Origin: an uncultured Caryophanales bacterium
Lineage (GTDB): Bacteria > Bacillota_I > Bacilli_A > RF39 > UBA660
Assembly (NCBI GenBank): GCA_947303225.1
Contig: CAMYXG010000053.1
Location: 1-8,099, forward strand
Length of the DNA: 8,099 nucleotides
Reading direction: 5' to 3'
Shown here: piece by piece, positions 1 through 6,024 of the stretch
Layout of the letters: the number at the start of each line of letters is the position of its first letter
Numbering within the stretch: the first letter of the stretch is position 1
The notes under the pieces: generated by a model
Seen by the model: only the letters and a program-made list of their open reading frames with translations
The model's database searches: none
Told to the model about the DNA's origin: nothing
Position numbers and translations under genes: made by a program

Positions 1-2035
1 TAGCTATTTCTGGATAAGTAACTGCTAAACGACATCCTCTGTGTCCCATCATTGGGTTGAATTCATGTAAGTCAGCAATCTTTTGTTTTAATTCTTTAAC
101 TGTAATTTTCATATCTTTTGCTAATGCTTTGATATCATCTTCATCAGTTGGTAAGAATTCATGTAGAGGTGGATCTAAATAACGAACTGTCATTGGTAGA
201 CCTTTTAATTCTTTATACATTGCTTTAAAGTCACCTTTTTGATATGGTATTAATTCATTTAAAGCTTTTTCTCTATCTTCTACATTGTCTGATAAAATCA
301 TTTTTCTGATTTTTGGAATTCTTTCTTCATCGAAGAACATATGCTCTGTACGACATAGACCAATTCCTTCAGCACCTAATTTAATAGCATTTGCTGTATC
401 TCTTGGATTGTCTGCATTAGTTCTAACTTGAAGAGTTCTCTTCTTATCAGCCCAACCCATGATTCTTCCAAAGTTTCCTGATACAGATGCTTCTTGAGTC
501 TTAATATCTCCTTCATAGATTTTTCCAGTTGATCCATCTAATGAGATATAATCACCTTTTTTATAAACATTTCCGTTAAGCTCGAATGTTTCACTTTCTT
601 CATTAATTTTGATATCTCCACATCCTGATACACAGCAAGTTCCCATACCACGAGCAACAACTGCAGCGTGTGAAGTCATACCACCACGTACTGTTAAGAT
701 ACCTTGAGCAGCAATCATTCCTTCAATATCTTCTGGTGTAGTTTCTAGACGAACAAGAATAACTCTTTGTCCTTTCCCACCAGTTCCTAGCTTCTTAGCT
801 TCATCTGCTGTGAAAACAATTTTTCCAGATGCAGCACCTGGTGATGCTGGTAAAGCAGATCCAATTTCTTTCGCTTTCTTAATAGCAGCTGGATCGAATG
901 TTGGGTGTAATAATTGATCTAATGATTTAGCATCAATTCTCTCTACTGCTTCTTCTTCTGTAATCATCTTTTCATCTACTAAGTCACAGGCAATGTTGAT
1001 AGCTGCTTGAGCAGTTCTTTTTCCATTTCTTGTTTGTAGGAAGAATAGTTTTCCTTCTTGGATTGTAAACTCCATATCTTGCATATCACGATAATGATTT
1101 TCAAGTTTTGTAGCTAATTCCATGAATTGTTTATAACATTCTGGTAAATCTTCTTCAAGTTTTGAAATTGGTTGTGGTGTACGAACTCCAGCAACAACGT
1201 CTTCTCCTTGAGCATTGATTAAATATTCTCCAAAAATTCCTTTTTCTCCTGTAGCAGGATTACGAGTAAAAGCAACACCAGTACCTGATGTATCACCCAT
1301 ATTTCCAAATACCATTGATTGAACATTGACAGCTGTTCCCCAGTCTCCTGGAATATCATTCATACGACGATAAACAATAGCTCTTGGATTATCCCAACTA
1401 CGGAATACTGCTTTTACAGCTCCCATTAATTGTTCAATTGGATCCTGTGGGAAATCTTCCTTAATTGCTTTTTTATAAATTGATTTAAATTTCTTAACTA
1501 ACTTCTTTAAATCATCAACTGTTAGTTCTGTATCATATTGAATACCTTTATCTTCTTTTAATTCATCAATTGCTTTTTCAAACTTTGCCTTAGGAACTTC
1601 CATAACAACATCTGAATACATTTGAATAAATCTACGATAAGAGTCATAAGCAAATCTCTCATTACCTGTCTTTTTAGCAAAGCCTTCTACCGCTTCATCA
1701 TTTAAACCTAAGTTCAAAATTGTATCCATCATTCCTGGCATAGATACTCTTGCTCCAGATCTAACTGATACTAGTAATGGATCTGAATTATCTCCAAATT
1801 TCTTTCCTTGGATTTTTTCAATTTCTTTTAATGCTTTGAAAATTTGTTTTTCAATGTCATCAGAAATCTTCTTTCCATTATTATAATATTCTGTACATGC
1901 TTCTGTTGATACTGTAAATCCCTGTGGGATTGGTAATCCTAGGTTAGTCATTTCTGCTAAGTTAGCACCTTTACCACCTAGTAAGTTTTTCATTTCAGCG
2001 TTTCCTTCACTGAATAGGTATACATATTTGTGCAT
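1..2035 (-). CDS. ppdK: Pyruvate, phosphate dikinase, N-terminal 678 codons (partial)
   Basis: Cytosolic enzyme that interconverts pyruvate + ATP + Pi and PEP + AMP + PPi. The reading frame is open to the left edge, so about 200 C-terminal residues of the usual ~875 are outside the window, including the expected catalytic Cys of the pyruvate site. Visible parts, in order: the N-terminal nucleotide-binding domain with GGKGANLAEM (about residues 21-30) and SVRSGARVSMPGMMDTILNLG (about 90-110); the swivelling phosphohistidine domain with GGMTSHAAVVARGMG, whose His is residue 456 (bases 668-670); and the start of the PEP-binding barrel with LCRTEHMFF (Arg562) and VRYLDPPLHEFLP (Arg618). These three residues match His455, Arg561 and Arg617 of the Clostridium symbiosum enzyme with a constant offset of one, so there are no indels to that point. 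The ATG is preceded by AAAGGAGG with 7-base spacing. All visible catalytic residues are intact. It is transcribed alone from its own promoter. Confidence 0.98.
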   Translation of the reverse strand, partial: MHKYVYLFSEGNAEMKNLLGGKGANLAEMTNLGLPIPQGFTVSTEACTEYYNNGKKISDDIEKQIFKALKEIEKIQGKKFGDNSDPLLVSVRSGARVSMPGMMDTILNLGLNDEAVEGFAKKTGNERFAYDSYRRFIQMYSDVVMEVPKAKFEKAIDELKEDKGIQYDTELTVDDLKKLVKKFKSIYKKAIKEDFPQDPIEQLMGAVKAVFRSWDNPRAIVYRRMNDIPGDWGTAVNVQSMVFGNMGDTSGTGVAFTRNPATGEKGIFGEYLINAQGEDVVAGVRTPQPISKLEEDLPECYKQFMELATKLENHYRDMQDMEFTIQEGKLFFLQTRNGKRTAQAAINIACDLVDEKMITEEEAVERIDAKSLDQLLHPTFDPAAIKKAKEIGSALPASPGAASGKIVFTADEAKKLGTGGKGQRVILVRLETTPEDIEGMIAAQGILTVRGGMTSHAAVVARGMGTCCVSGCGDIKINEESETFELNGNVYKKGDYISLDGSTGKIYEGDIKTQEASVSGNFGRIMGWADKKRTLQVRTNADNPRDTANAIKLGAEGIGLCRTEHMFFDEERIPKIRKMILSDNVEDREKALNELIPYQKGDFKAMYKELKGLPMTVRYLDPPLHEFLPTDEDDIKALAKDMKITVKELKQKIADLHEFNPMMGHRGCRLAVTYPEIA

Positions 2036-2042
2036 TTTCCTT

Positions 2043-2050
2043 CCTCCTTT
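2043..2050 (-). promoter_or_regulatory. Ribosome binding site of ppdK
   Basis: The minus strand reads AAAGGAGG, a near-complete anti-16S match, 7 bases before the ppdK ATG at 2035. It fixes the start codon and suggests strong translation. Confidence 0.85.
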
Positions 2051-2067
2051 AAACATTTACCATGAAT

Positions 2068-2096
2068 AGTATAACAAAACTGACGTTTTCATACAA
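2068..2096 (-). promoter_or_regulatory. ppdK promoter (extended -10)
   Basis: On the minus strand a -10 box TATACT (2068-2073) is preceded by TGT, giving the extended -10 form TGnTATAcT. A weak -35 box TTGTAT lies 17 bases upstream (2091-2096). The predicted start is near 2061, giving a leader of about 25 bases that contains the ribosome site. The spacer holds a small inverted repeat, AAAAC-GTCA-GTTTT, which could be an operator; see findings. Confidence 0.6.
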
Positions 2097-2137
2097 TAAA
2101 AAACTGAAAAAATGTTATCAAAAATCCTTATATAATC

Positions 2138-2166
2138 AAAAAAGATGAATTATTTCATCCTTTTTT
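2138..2166 (-). terminator. Intrinsic terminator of the cvpA-trx-zinc ribbon operon
   Basis: Read on the minus strand: a 6-bp stem GATGAA/TTCATC (2144-2159) with a 4-base ATAA loop, followed by six T (2138-2143) and preceded by A-rich sequence that can pair with the T run. It begins directly after the stop codon of the zinc-ribbon gene. The stem is short and AT-rich, so termination may be incomplete and some read-through into ppdK is possible. Confidence 0.6.
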
Positions 2167-2394
2167 CTATATGATTATAATTAAGCCGATTGATATTATC
2201 ATTGTTAGAAATACAATTCCTAGAATGATAGTATTGCTTGCTAGTGACTCTATTTTTTGTTCTGGTATTATAATTTCTTCAATTACTTCTACTTGATCTA
2301 TTTCATTTGTTTTATCTTCCTTTAGTTTTAATCCACATGATGCACAAAATGATGCATTTTCTCTTAATTCTTTCCCACAGTTTCTACAATACAT
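2167..2394 (-). CDS. Small zinc-ribbon protein with C-terminal membrane anchor
   Basis: A 75-residue protein of unknown role. Residues 3-21 form a zinc ribbon with two CxxC(G) knuckles: Cys3/Cys6 and Cys17/Cys20, each followed by Gly, separated by ten residues. This is the short 'zinc-ribbon domain' seen at the N terminus of many Firmicute membrane proteins. An acidic, charged linker (about 25-50) leads to one very hydrophobic segment (about 55-75) that ends the protein in a run of isoleucines. The expected form is a tail-anchored protein with the zinc ribbon in the cytoplasm. AAGGAG precedes the ATG. It is the last gene of the operon, 15 bases after the thioredoxin gene. The ribbon probably binds Zn structurally or mediates protein contacts; no enzymatic residues are visible. 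Confidence 0.8.
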   Translation of the reverse strand: MYCRNCGKELRENASFCASCGLKLKEDKTNEIDQVEVIEEIIIPEQKIESLASNTIILGIVFLTMIISIGLIIII

Positions 2395-2409
2395 TTTCTT
2401 CTCCTTCTT

Positions 2410-2709
2410 TTATTCTTTTATCCAATCTAATAATTCTTCTTTTCTTAGTAATCCTGTTTTTTCTTTTATGAGTTTTCCTCTTCTAAACAGTTTTAAATTT
2501 GGTATCGATATAATTCTATATTCTCTTGCTAGAGATAAAAAATTATCTGTGTTTACTCTTATGATATCTATCTTTACTTCTTTCTCTATTTCTTCTAATA
2601 TTGGTTCTAACATCTTACATGGACCACACCAATCTGCATAGAAATCTATTAATACATTATCTTGTTTTATAAACTCTTTTAAATCTTCTTTTTTCTTTAA
2701 TTCTTGCAT
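2410..2709 (-). CDS. trxA: Thioredoxin
   Basis: Small cytosolic dithiol-disulfide oxidoreductase of 99 residues, a little shorter than the usual 103-108. The active site WCGPC is at residues 27-31 in the context VLIDFYADWCGPCK, with the buried Asp (Asp22) that assists thiol exchange and the conserved Pro36 after it. The cis-proline of the fold is Pro70 in the stretch SIPNLKLF, and the late Gly pair (Gly78, Gly86) is present. Two departures from textbook thioredoxin: the residue before the active-site helix is Tyr24 rather than Trp, and the cis-Pro is followed by Asn rather than Thr. AAGGAG sits upstream of the ATG. It lies 15 bases after cvpA and before the zinc-ribbon gene. A housekeeping thioredoxin is the best reading; a specialised paralogue cannot be excluded because the rest of the genome is not visible. 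Confidence 0.92.
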   Translation of the reverse strand: MQELKKKEDLKEFIKQDNVLIDFYADWCGPCKMLEPILEEIEKEVKIDIIRVNTDNFLSLAREYRIISIPNLKLFRRGKLIKEKTGLLRKEELLDWIKE

Positions 2710-2724
2710 TTTTTCTCCTTTTTA

Positions 2725-3399
2725 TTATAATTTTCCCATTTCTTTTAATTTAATGATAGTGGATTCTCTTGCTATATTATATTTTATAATAATTTGGATT
2801 GCTTCTTGATTTGCTTCTGTTTTCGAAATCCTTTTTGTAGCAACTTTTTCTCCTAATTGATAAATCTCTTCAATTGATGATGTGAATTGATTGGTACATT
2901 TTGATAGTATTGGAGTATGATAAAGTATCTTATTTACTTTCTTACTATTGGTATATATACTTTGATTCTTCAATGGTATCAGTAATACAATTAATACTGC
3001 AAATAGGATGATATATCCTTTAATTAGTGAAATAAACCCTCCTAATATTTTTGAAGGAAGCCATAGTATGATTGTTAAATTTACTATTTTTTGTAATACT
3101 TTTGATATTTTTAGAAGTATTGCATAAATACTTAATAATATACAAAATATAATCAAAAATGCTATTCCTTGATAAAGAAATATATTTAAGCTTGTTATTC
3201 CTTCTACTCTACCTGTAAATTGAAAGAATGGAAATATATAACAAAGAATTGCTCCTAAATCATTCTTTAATAGAAAAGAGATGATAAATACTAGTATAAT
3301 TCCAATTAAAGCTACTGCTTCTTTTATTGCTCCTTTTTTAAAACCAATGATAAAAAACATAATCAATAATAAAGTAATTCCAATATCAAATATGTTCAT
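2725..3399 (-). CDS. cvpA: CvpA-family membrane protein
   Basis: A 224-residue integral membrane protein of the CvpA / colicin V production family, whose biochemical role is unsettled. The family signature is at the N terminus: a first membrane helix (about 4-20) ending in GFKKGAIKE, then a second helix with the L.G motif (about 27-44). Further hydrophobic segments lie near 76-98 and 118-143, giving four membrane spans. A basic, probably cytoplasmic tail of about 80 residues follows; it is longer than in many CvpA proteins. AAAGGAGG precedes the ATG. It is the first gene of a minus-strand operon with thioredoxin and a zinc-ribbon protein, and is divergent from the repeat-protein/rnhC operon. 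In many Firmicutes cvpA lies close to rnhC and trxA, so this context supports the family call. Confidence 0.85.
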   Translation of the reverse strand: MNIFDIGITLLLIMFFIIGFKKGAIKEAVALIGIILVFIISFLLKNDLGAILCYIFPFFQFTGRVEGITSLNIFLYQGIAFLIIFCILLSIYAILLKISKVLQKIVNLTIILWLPSKILGGFISLIKGYIILFAVLIVLLIPLKNQSIYTNSKKVNKILYHTPILSKCTNQFTSSIEEIYQLGEKVATKRISKTEANQEAIQIIIKYNIARESTIIKLKEMGKL

Positions 3400-3425
3400 T
3401 TTTTTACCTCCTTTTTTCTATCTTC

Positions 3426-3454
3426 ATTATAAACTATTTCTTAAATTTATGCTA
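3426..3454 (-). promoter_or_regulatory. Promoter of the cvpA operon
   Basis: A perfect TATAAT -10 box on the minus strand (3426-3431), with predicted start near 3419, about 20 bases before the cvpA ATG. The sequence at the -35 position with 17-base spacing (3449-3454, TAGCAT) is poor. It lies on top of the oppositely directed promoter at 3430-3458. Confidence 0.55.
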
Positions 3455-3458
3455 TAAT
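3430..3458 (+). promoter_or_regulatory. Promoter of the mTERF-like/rnhC operon (extended -10)
   Basis: The plus strand carries TGCTATAAT (3450-3458), a perfect extended -10 box. At 17-base spacing the -35 site (3430-3435, TAAACT) matches TTGACA at three of six positions. The predicted start is near 3465, almost at the ribosome site, so the leader would be only about 14 bases long. Confidence 0.65.
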
Positions 3459-3465
3459 AATTTCT

Positions 3466-3472
3466 AGGTGAT
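3466..3472 (+). promoter_or_regulatory. Ribosome binding site of the first mTERF-like gene
   Basis: AGGTGAT is an exact complement of part of the 16S 3' tail, 6 bases before the ATG at 3479. It selects that start over the ATG at 3472, which runs into a stop after four codons. Confidence 0.75.
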
Positions 3473-3478
3473 GTACCC

Positions 3479-4654
3479 ATGTTAGAAGAATATATGCTTG
3501 GCATTGGTTTTTCTGAGAAACAGATTAAACAAATTCAAAAGATTTATCCTGCTCGTACCTATGCTCCTAGCACTTTACTATATAATATTAAAAACTTATA
3601 CCATTTTTTTCGAAGAAATGGAGTTCATAATTCTGAATTTGTTGAAATGGTAGTAACAATTCCTAATATTCTTTTTGTTAGTATTGAGAATATTAAATCA
3701 AAAGTATTAGAATTTAAAGATTTAGGATTTAGTCGATTGGATGCTTTTTCTATTATTAAAAAATATCCTTATTTAATTGACTTTTCTTATTTAACTGTAA
3801 AACGAAGAATGGATGAATTTGAAGATTTAGGGTTTCATTCTGAACAAGTTGTTCAAATTCTATCTAAAAATCCAAATCTTTTTCGAGAAGATTTTCATTC
3901 TTTTCGAAAGAGATTTGCTTTCTTTATTGAATATGGATACTCAATTGATGAGGTAATTCATATTTTAGTAGATGTCCCTGAATTATTTGATTCTTCTATT
4001 GATTTAATTGAAAAAAAGATAGCAGACTTTACAAACATGGGATTTCAAAAGAATGATATTATTCGTATTACGGCTATTTTGCCTAGTATTTTCTTTCATG
4101 ATGTTACACTTTTACATGAACAATTTCAGTATTTATTAGAATTTGGATACGATGAACTTGATTTGATTCATGTTGTTCAAAGAATTCCTATATTATTAAG
4201 GGAAAATTATCTTGAAAAGCTTTCTGAACATGTTGAATGTTTTATTGAATTAGGATTTTCCAAAAAAGATATTATTATGATGACTTGTAATAATCCATAC
4301 TTATTTTTATATTCTATAGAGAATCTAACAAATAAGTTTATGGATTTACATAATCTTGGCTATCGGGAAAAAGATGTTATTTCTATTTTATTGGATGCTC
4401 CTATTCTGTTTGGGTATGATATTCGTAATATAAAAGAAAAATTTCAGTTTTTTCAAGAATTACAATTAGAGCAATATTTTGTAGCTCATGGAATGTATCT
4501 AACCTATAATTTTGATATTATTCAGGCAAGATATCAATTTCTTTTGAAAATGAATTCTATACAAGATCATTACCATGATTTATTTCTAACCGATGAAGAT
4601 TTTTATAAAAAATATCATATTAATAAGATAGATTTATTAGGAGGTATTGTTTAA
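3479..4654 (+). CDS. mTERF-like helical-repeat protein (nine 35-residue repeats)
   Basis: A 391-residue protein with no signal peptide or membrane span, so probably cytosolic. Nine repeats begin at Gly10, 48, 83, 118, 153, 188, 223, 259 and 294. In every unit a Pro follows the Gly by exactly 14 residues (Pro24, 62, 97, 132, 167, 202, 237, 273, 308). Units are 35 residues apart, except the first (38) and seventh (36). A typical unit reads GFSKKDIIMMTCNNPYLF, then a second amphipathic helix ending in F..L.(L/Y)G. A degenerate tenth unit lies near 329-360, followed by a divergent tail. This matches the mTERF layout of paired helices with a conserved Pro and 'lG.s' junction. mTERF proteins bind nucleic acid in mitochondria and chloroplasts, so DNA or RNA binding is inferred, not shown. 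TALE-like repeats are an alternative. It overlaps the next gene by one base and lies in an operon with rnhC. Confidence 0.75.
   Translation: MLEEYMLGIGFSEKQIKQIQKIYPARTYAPSTLLYNIKNLYHFFRRNGVHNSEFVEMVVTIPNILFVSIENIKSKVLEFKDLGFSRLDAFSIIKKYPYLIDFSYLTVKRRMDEFEDLGFHSEQVVQILSKNPNLFREDFHSFRKRFAFFIEYGYSIDEVIHILVDVPELFDSSIDLIEKKIADFTNMGFQKNDIIRITAILPSIFFHDVTLLHEQFQYLLEFGYDELDLIHVVQRIPILLRENYLEKLSEHVECFIELGFSKKDIIMMTCNNPYLFLYSIENLTNKFMDLHNLGYREKDVISILLDAPILFGYDIRNIKEKFQFFQELQLEQYFVAHGMYLTYNFDIIQARYQFLLKMNSIQDHYHDLFLTDEDFYKKYHINKIDLLGGIV
3506..4462 (+). repeat. Protein-level tandem repeat array (9 x ~105 bp)
   Basis: Nine degenerate units of about 105 bp encode the 35-residue helical repeats of the first mTERF-like protein. 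The units are conserved in amino-acid pattern (Gly, aromatic, Ile/Val pairs, Pro at +14, Phe/Leu in the second helix) but not in nucleotide sequence. The array is therefore old and selected for structure, not a recent DNA duplication. Confidence 0.8.
4639..4645 (+). promoter_or_regulatory. Ribosome binding site of the second mTERF-like gene
   Basis: AGGAGGT lies inside the last codons of the first repeat-protein gene, 8 bases before the ATG at 4654. It supports a real, separately initiated second protein at the TAATG stop/start overlap. Confidence 0.8.
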
Positions 4655-5037
4655 TGGATGTATTAATTCAGTTTGGCTTTTCTATTGAAGAGATTCAAAA
4701 TATGCTTAATACTAATGTTATGATTGAAAGTGTAGATGATCATGATATCTATGAAGTAATTGATTTATTAAAAAGAGTTGGTTGTAGAAAAGAACATATA
4801 CAGAATATTTTTATTTGTAATCCTTTTTGTATTACGAACTCTAATTCTGAAATGTCTGAATTAGTGGAAAAATTATATGAAATAGGTTTTCGTTCTCTTT
4901 ATACTTTGTTTGATAGTAATCCTTATTTACTAAATATTACAGCTCGTGATATGGATTTGTTCTATCATAGTATGTTACAAGAGGGAATGACTAAGGAATA
5001 TTTTTTTGATTATTTAAATTATCATTTTATTTATTAA
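4654..5037 (+). CDS. Small mTERF-like repeat protein, partner of the upstream gene
   Basis: A 127-residue cytosolic protein with three to four degenerate copies of the same repeat as its upstream neighbour. Unit Gly residues fall at 8 (FGFS), 43 (VGCR), 78 (IGFR) and 111 (EGMT), spaced 35, 35 and 33. The repeat Pro is kept at 57 (14 after Gly43) and 90 (12 after Gly78) but replaced by Val near 22, so it is less regular than the first protein. It starts straight into a repeat and has no other domain. The start ATG overlaps the upstream stop (TAATG) and has a full AGGAGGT site, so translation is probably coupled and the two products may be made in similar amounts. Nucleic-acid binding, or a role as a detached C-terminal part of the larger protein, is inference. 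rnhC starts 17 bases downstream. Confidence 0.7.
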   Translation: MDVLIQFGFSIEEIQNMLNTNVMIESVDDHDIYEVIDLLKRVGCRKEHIQNIFICNPFCITNSNSEMSELVEKLYEIGFRSLYTLFDSNPYLLNITARDMDLFYHSMLQEGMTKEYFFDYLNYHFIY

Positions 5038-5040
5038 GAT

Positions 5041-5049
5041 AAGGGGTGA
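5041..5049 (+). promoter_or_regulatory. Ribosome binding site deciding the rnhC start
   Basis: AAGGGGTGA lies 5 bases before ATG 5055. The alternative in-frame GTG at 5046 falls inside this site and has no ribosome site of its own, so ATG 5055 is preferred. Confidence 0.7.
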
Positions 5050-5054
5050 AAATT

Positions 5055-5966
5055 ATGAATGTTGTTATTCGAGTAAATGATGAAATAAAAGAAAAGATGA
5101 TTGAATACTATAAAGATAAAAAAAGGGATAAAGTAATTCCTTATGTTGTCTTTCAAGCTCAAGAAGAAGATACGGTTATTACGATGTATGAATCTGGTAA
5201 AGTTATGTTTCAAGGTGTTTCTGCTGATGTAGATGCCGCAATGTGGGGAGTACAACTTGAAAATACAAAGGAAGCTAAAAAAGAAAAGAAAAAAGCAAAC
5301 CAAAAATATTATTTTTGTGATGCAGTTGGTTCGGATGAAGTTGGTACTGGTGATTATTTTGGTCCAATTGTTGTTACTGCTTGCTATGTGACAAAAGACG
5401 ATATTCCTTTTTTAGAAGAGCTAGGTGTTGGTGATTCTAAAAAGATTGATGATAGTAAAATCTTAAAGATAGCTCCTAAAATTGCTAAAAAGATTAAATA
5501 TCGTAGTGTTATTTTAAATAATAAAGAATATAATGAAAAGTATTCTCGTGGTACTAATATGAATCAGATTAAAGCTATTTTACATAATCGTGTTTTGTAT
5601 CAATTAGTTCATGAAGAGAATCCTAAATATGATTATATTATTGTGGATGAATTTGCTAGAGAAGCTAGATATTATGAATATTTAAAGGGACAACCTGCTA
5701 TACAACGTGAAATAACCTTTATGACTAGGGCAGAAGATATTTCTCCAGCAGTTGCTTGTGGTTCTATAATTAGTCGTTATTTATTCTTAAAAGAATTTGA
5801 TAAACTATGTGATGAAATTCATATTCCTCTTCCTAAAGGAGCAGGACGTGATGTTGATACAATTGGAGAAGAAGTCGTTGAAAAGTATGGAGAAGAGAAA
5901 TTAAGTGAAATTGCTAAAGTAAACTTTAGAAATACTGATAGGATTTTACATACTATGATATATTAA
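5055..5966 (+). CDS. rnhC: Ribonuclease HIII
   Basis: Cytosolic endonuclease that cuts the RNA strand of RNA:DNA hybrids (R-loops, primers). It has 303 residues from ATG 5055, normal for the family. The N-terminal TBP-like substrate-binding domain (about 1-70) starts MNVVIRV. A lysine-rich linker (72-84) leads to the RNase H catalytic domain. The metal-binding acidic residues are visible: Asp94-Glu95 in GSDEVGTGDYFGP, which is the HIII form of the motif, and Asp198 in YDYIIVDEFA. GVGDSKKIDD (124-133) and RAEDISPAVACGSIISRY (225-242) are the other conserved blocks. The TBP-like domain and GDYFGP separate it from RNase HII. All visible key residues are intact. It is the third gene of the operon behind the two mTERF-like genes, 17 bases after the second, and is followed at once by a terminator. 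A GTG nine bases upstream (5046) would add MKI. Confidence 0.95.
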   Translation: MNVVIRVNDEIKEKMIEYYKDKKRDKVIPYVVFQAQEEDTVITMYESGKVMFQGVSADVDAAMWGVQLENTKEAKKEKKKANQKYYFCDAVGSDEVGTGDYFGPIVVTACYVTKDDIPFLEELGVGDSKKIDDSKILKIAPKIAKKIKYRSVILNNKEYNEKYSRGTNMNQIKAILHNRVLYQLVHEENPKYDYIIVDEFAREARYYEYLKGQPAIQREITFMTRAEDISPAVACGSIISRYLFLKEFDKLCDEIHIPLPKGAGRDVDTIGEEVVEKYGEEKLSEIAKVNFRNTDRILHTMIY

Positions 5967-5994
5967 AAGAGTTCATTATTTGAACTCTTTTTTT
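5965..5994 (+). terminator. Intrinsic terminator after rnhC
   Basis: A stem of 7 bp GAGTTCA/TGAACTC (5969-5975 and 5981-5987) with a TTATT loop is extended by AAAA/TTTT pairing and followed by seven T. It overlaps the rnhC stop codon. On the minus strand the same hairpin is followed by TTTTAATAT, so it may also stop the convergent DUF975 transcript. Confidence 0.88.
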
Positions 5995-6024
5995 GGGGCT
6001 AAGGAAAAATATAAAAACATTATT

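Noticed and set aside
2075..2090. Hairpin AAAAC-TGAC-GTTTT as a terminator
   Set aside because: It lies inside a promoter spacer, the stem is only five mostly A:T pairs, and there is no T run after it on either strand.
3506..4462. Recent tandem DNA duplication or CRISPR-like array
   Set aside because: The ~105-bp periodicity exists only at the protein-pattern level; no identical nucleotide repeats recur at that spacing.
3479..5037. A single repeat-protein gene broken by a sequencing frameshift
   Set aside because: The second frame has its own ATG and an AGGAGGT site at ideal spacing at a classic TAATG overlap, which is more likely a designed junction. It is not fully excluded.
5046..5054. 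GTG 5046 as the rnhC start
   Set aside because: The GTG sits inside the AAGGGGTGA ribosome site serving ATG 5055; the family normally begins with the MNVVI-type strand encoded from 5055.
5034..5303. 89-codon minus-strand open frame inside the start of rnhC
   Set aside because: It lies antisense to the well-supported RNase HIII gene, has a low-complexity Phe-rich translation typical of reversed Lys/Glu codons, and has no ribosome site.
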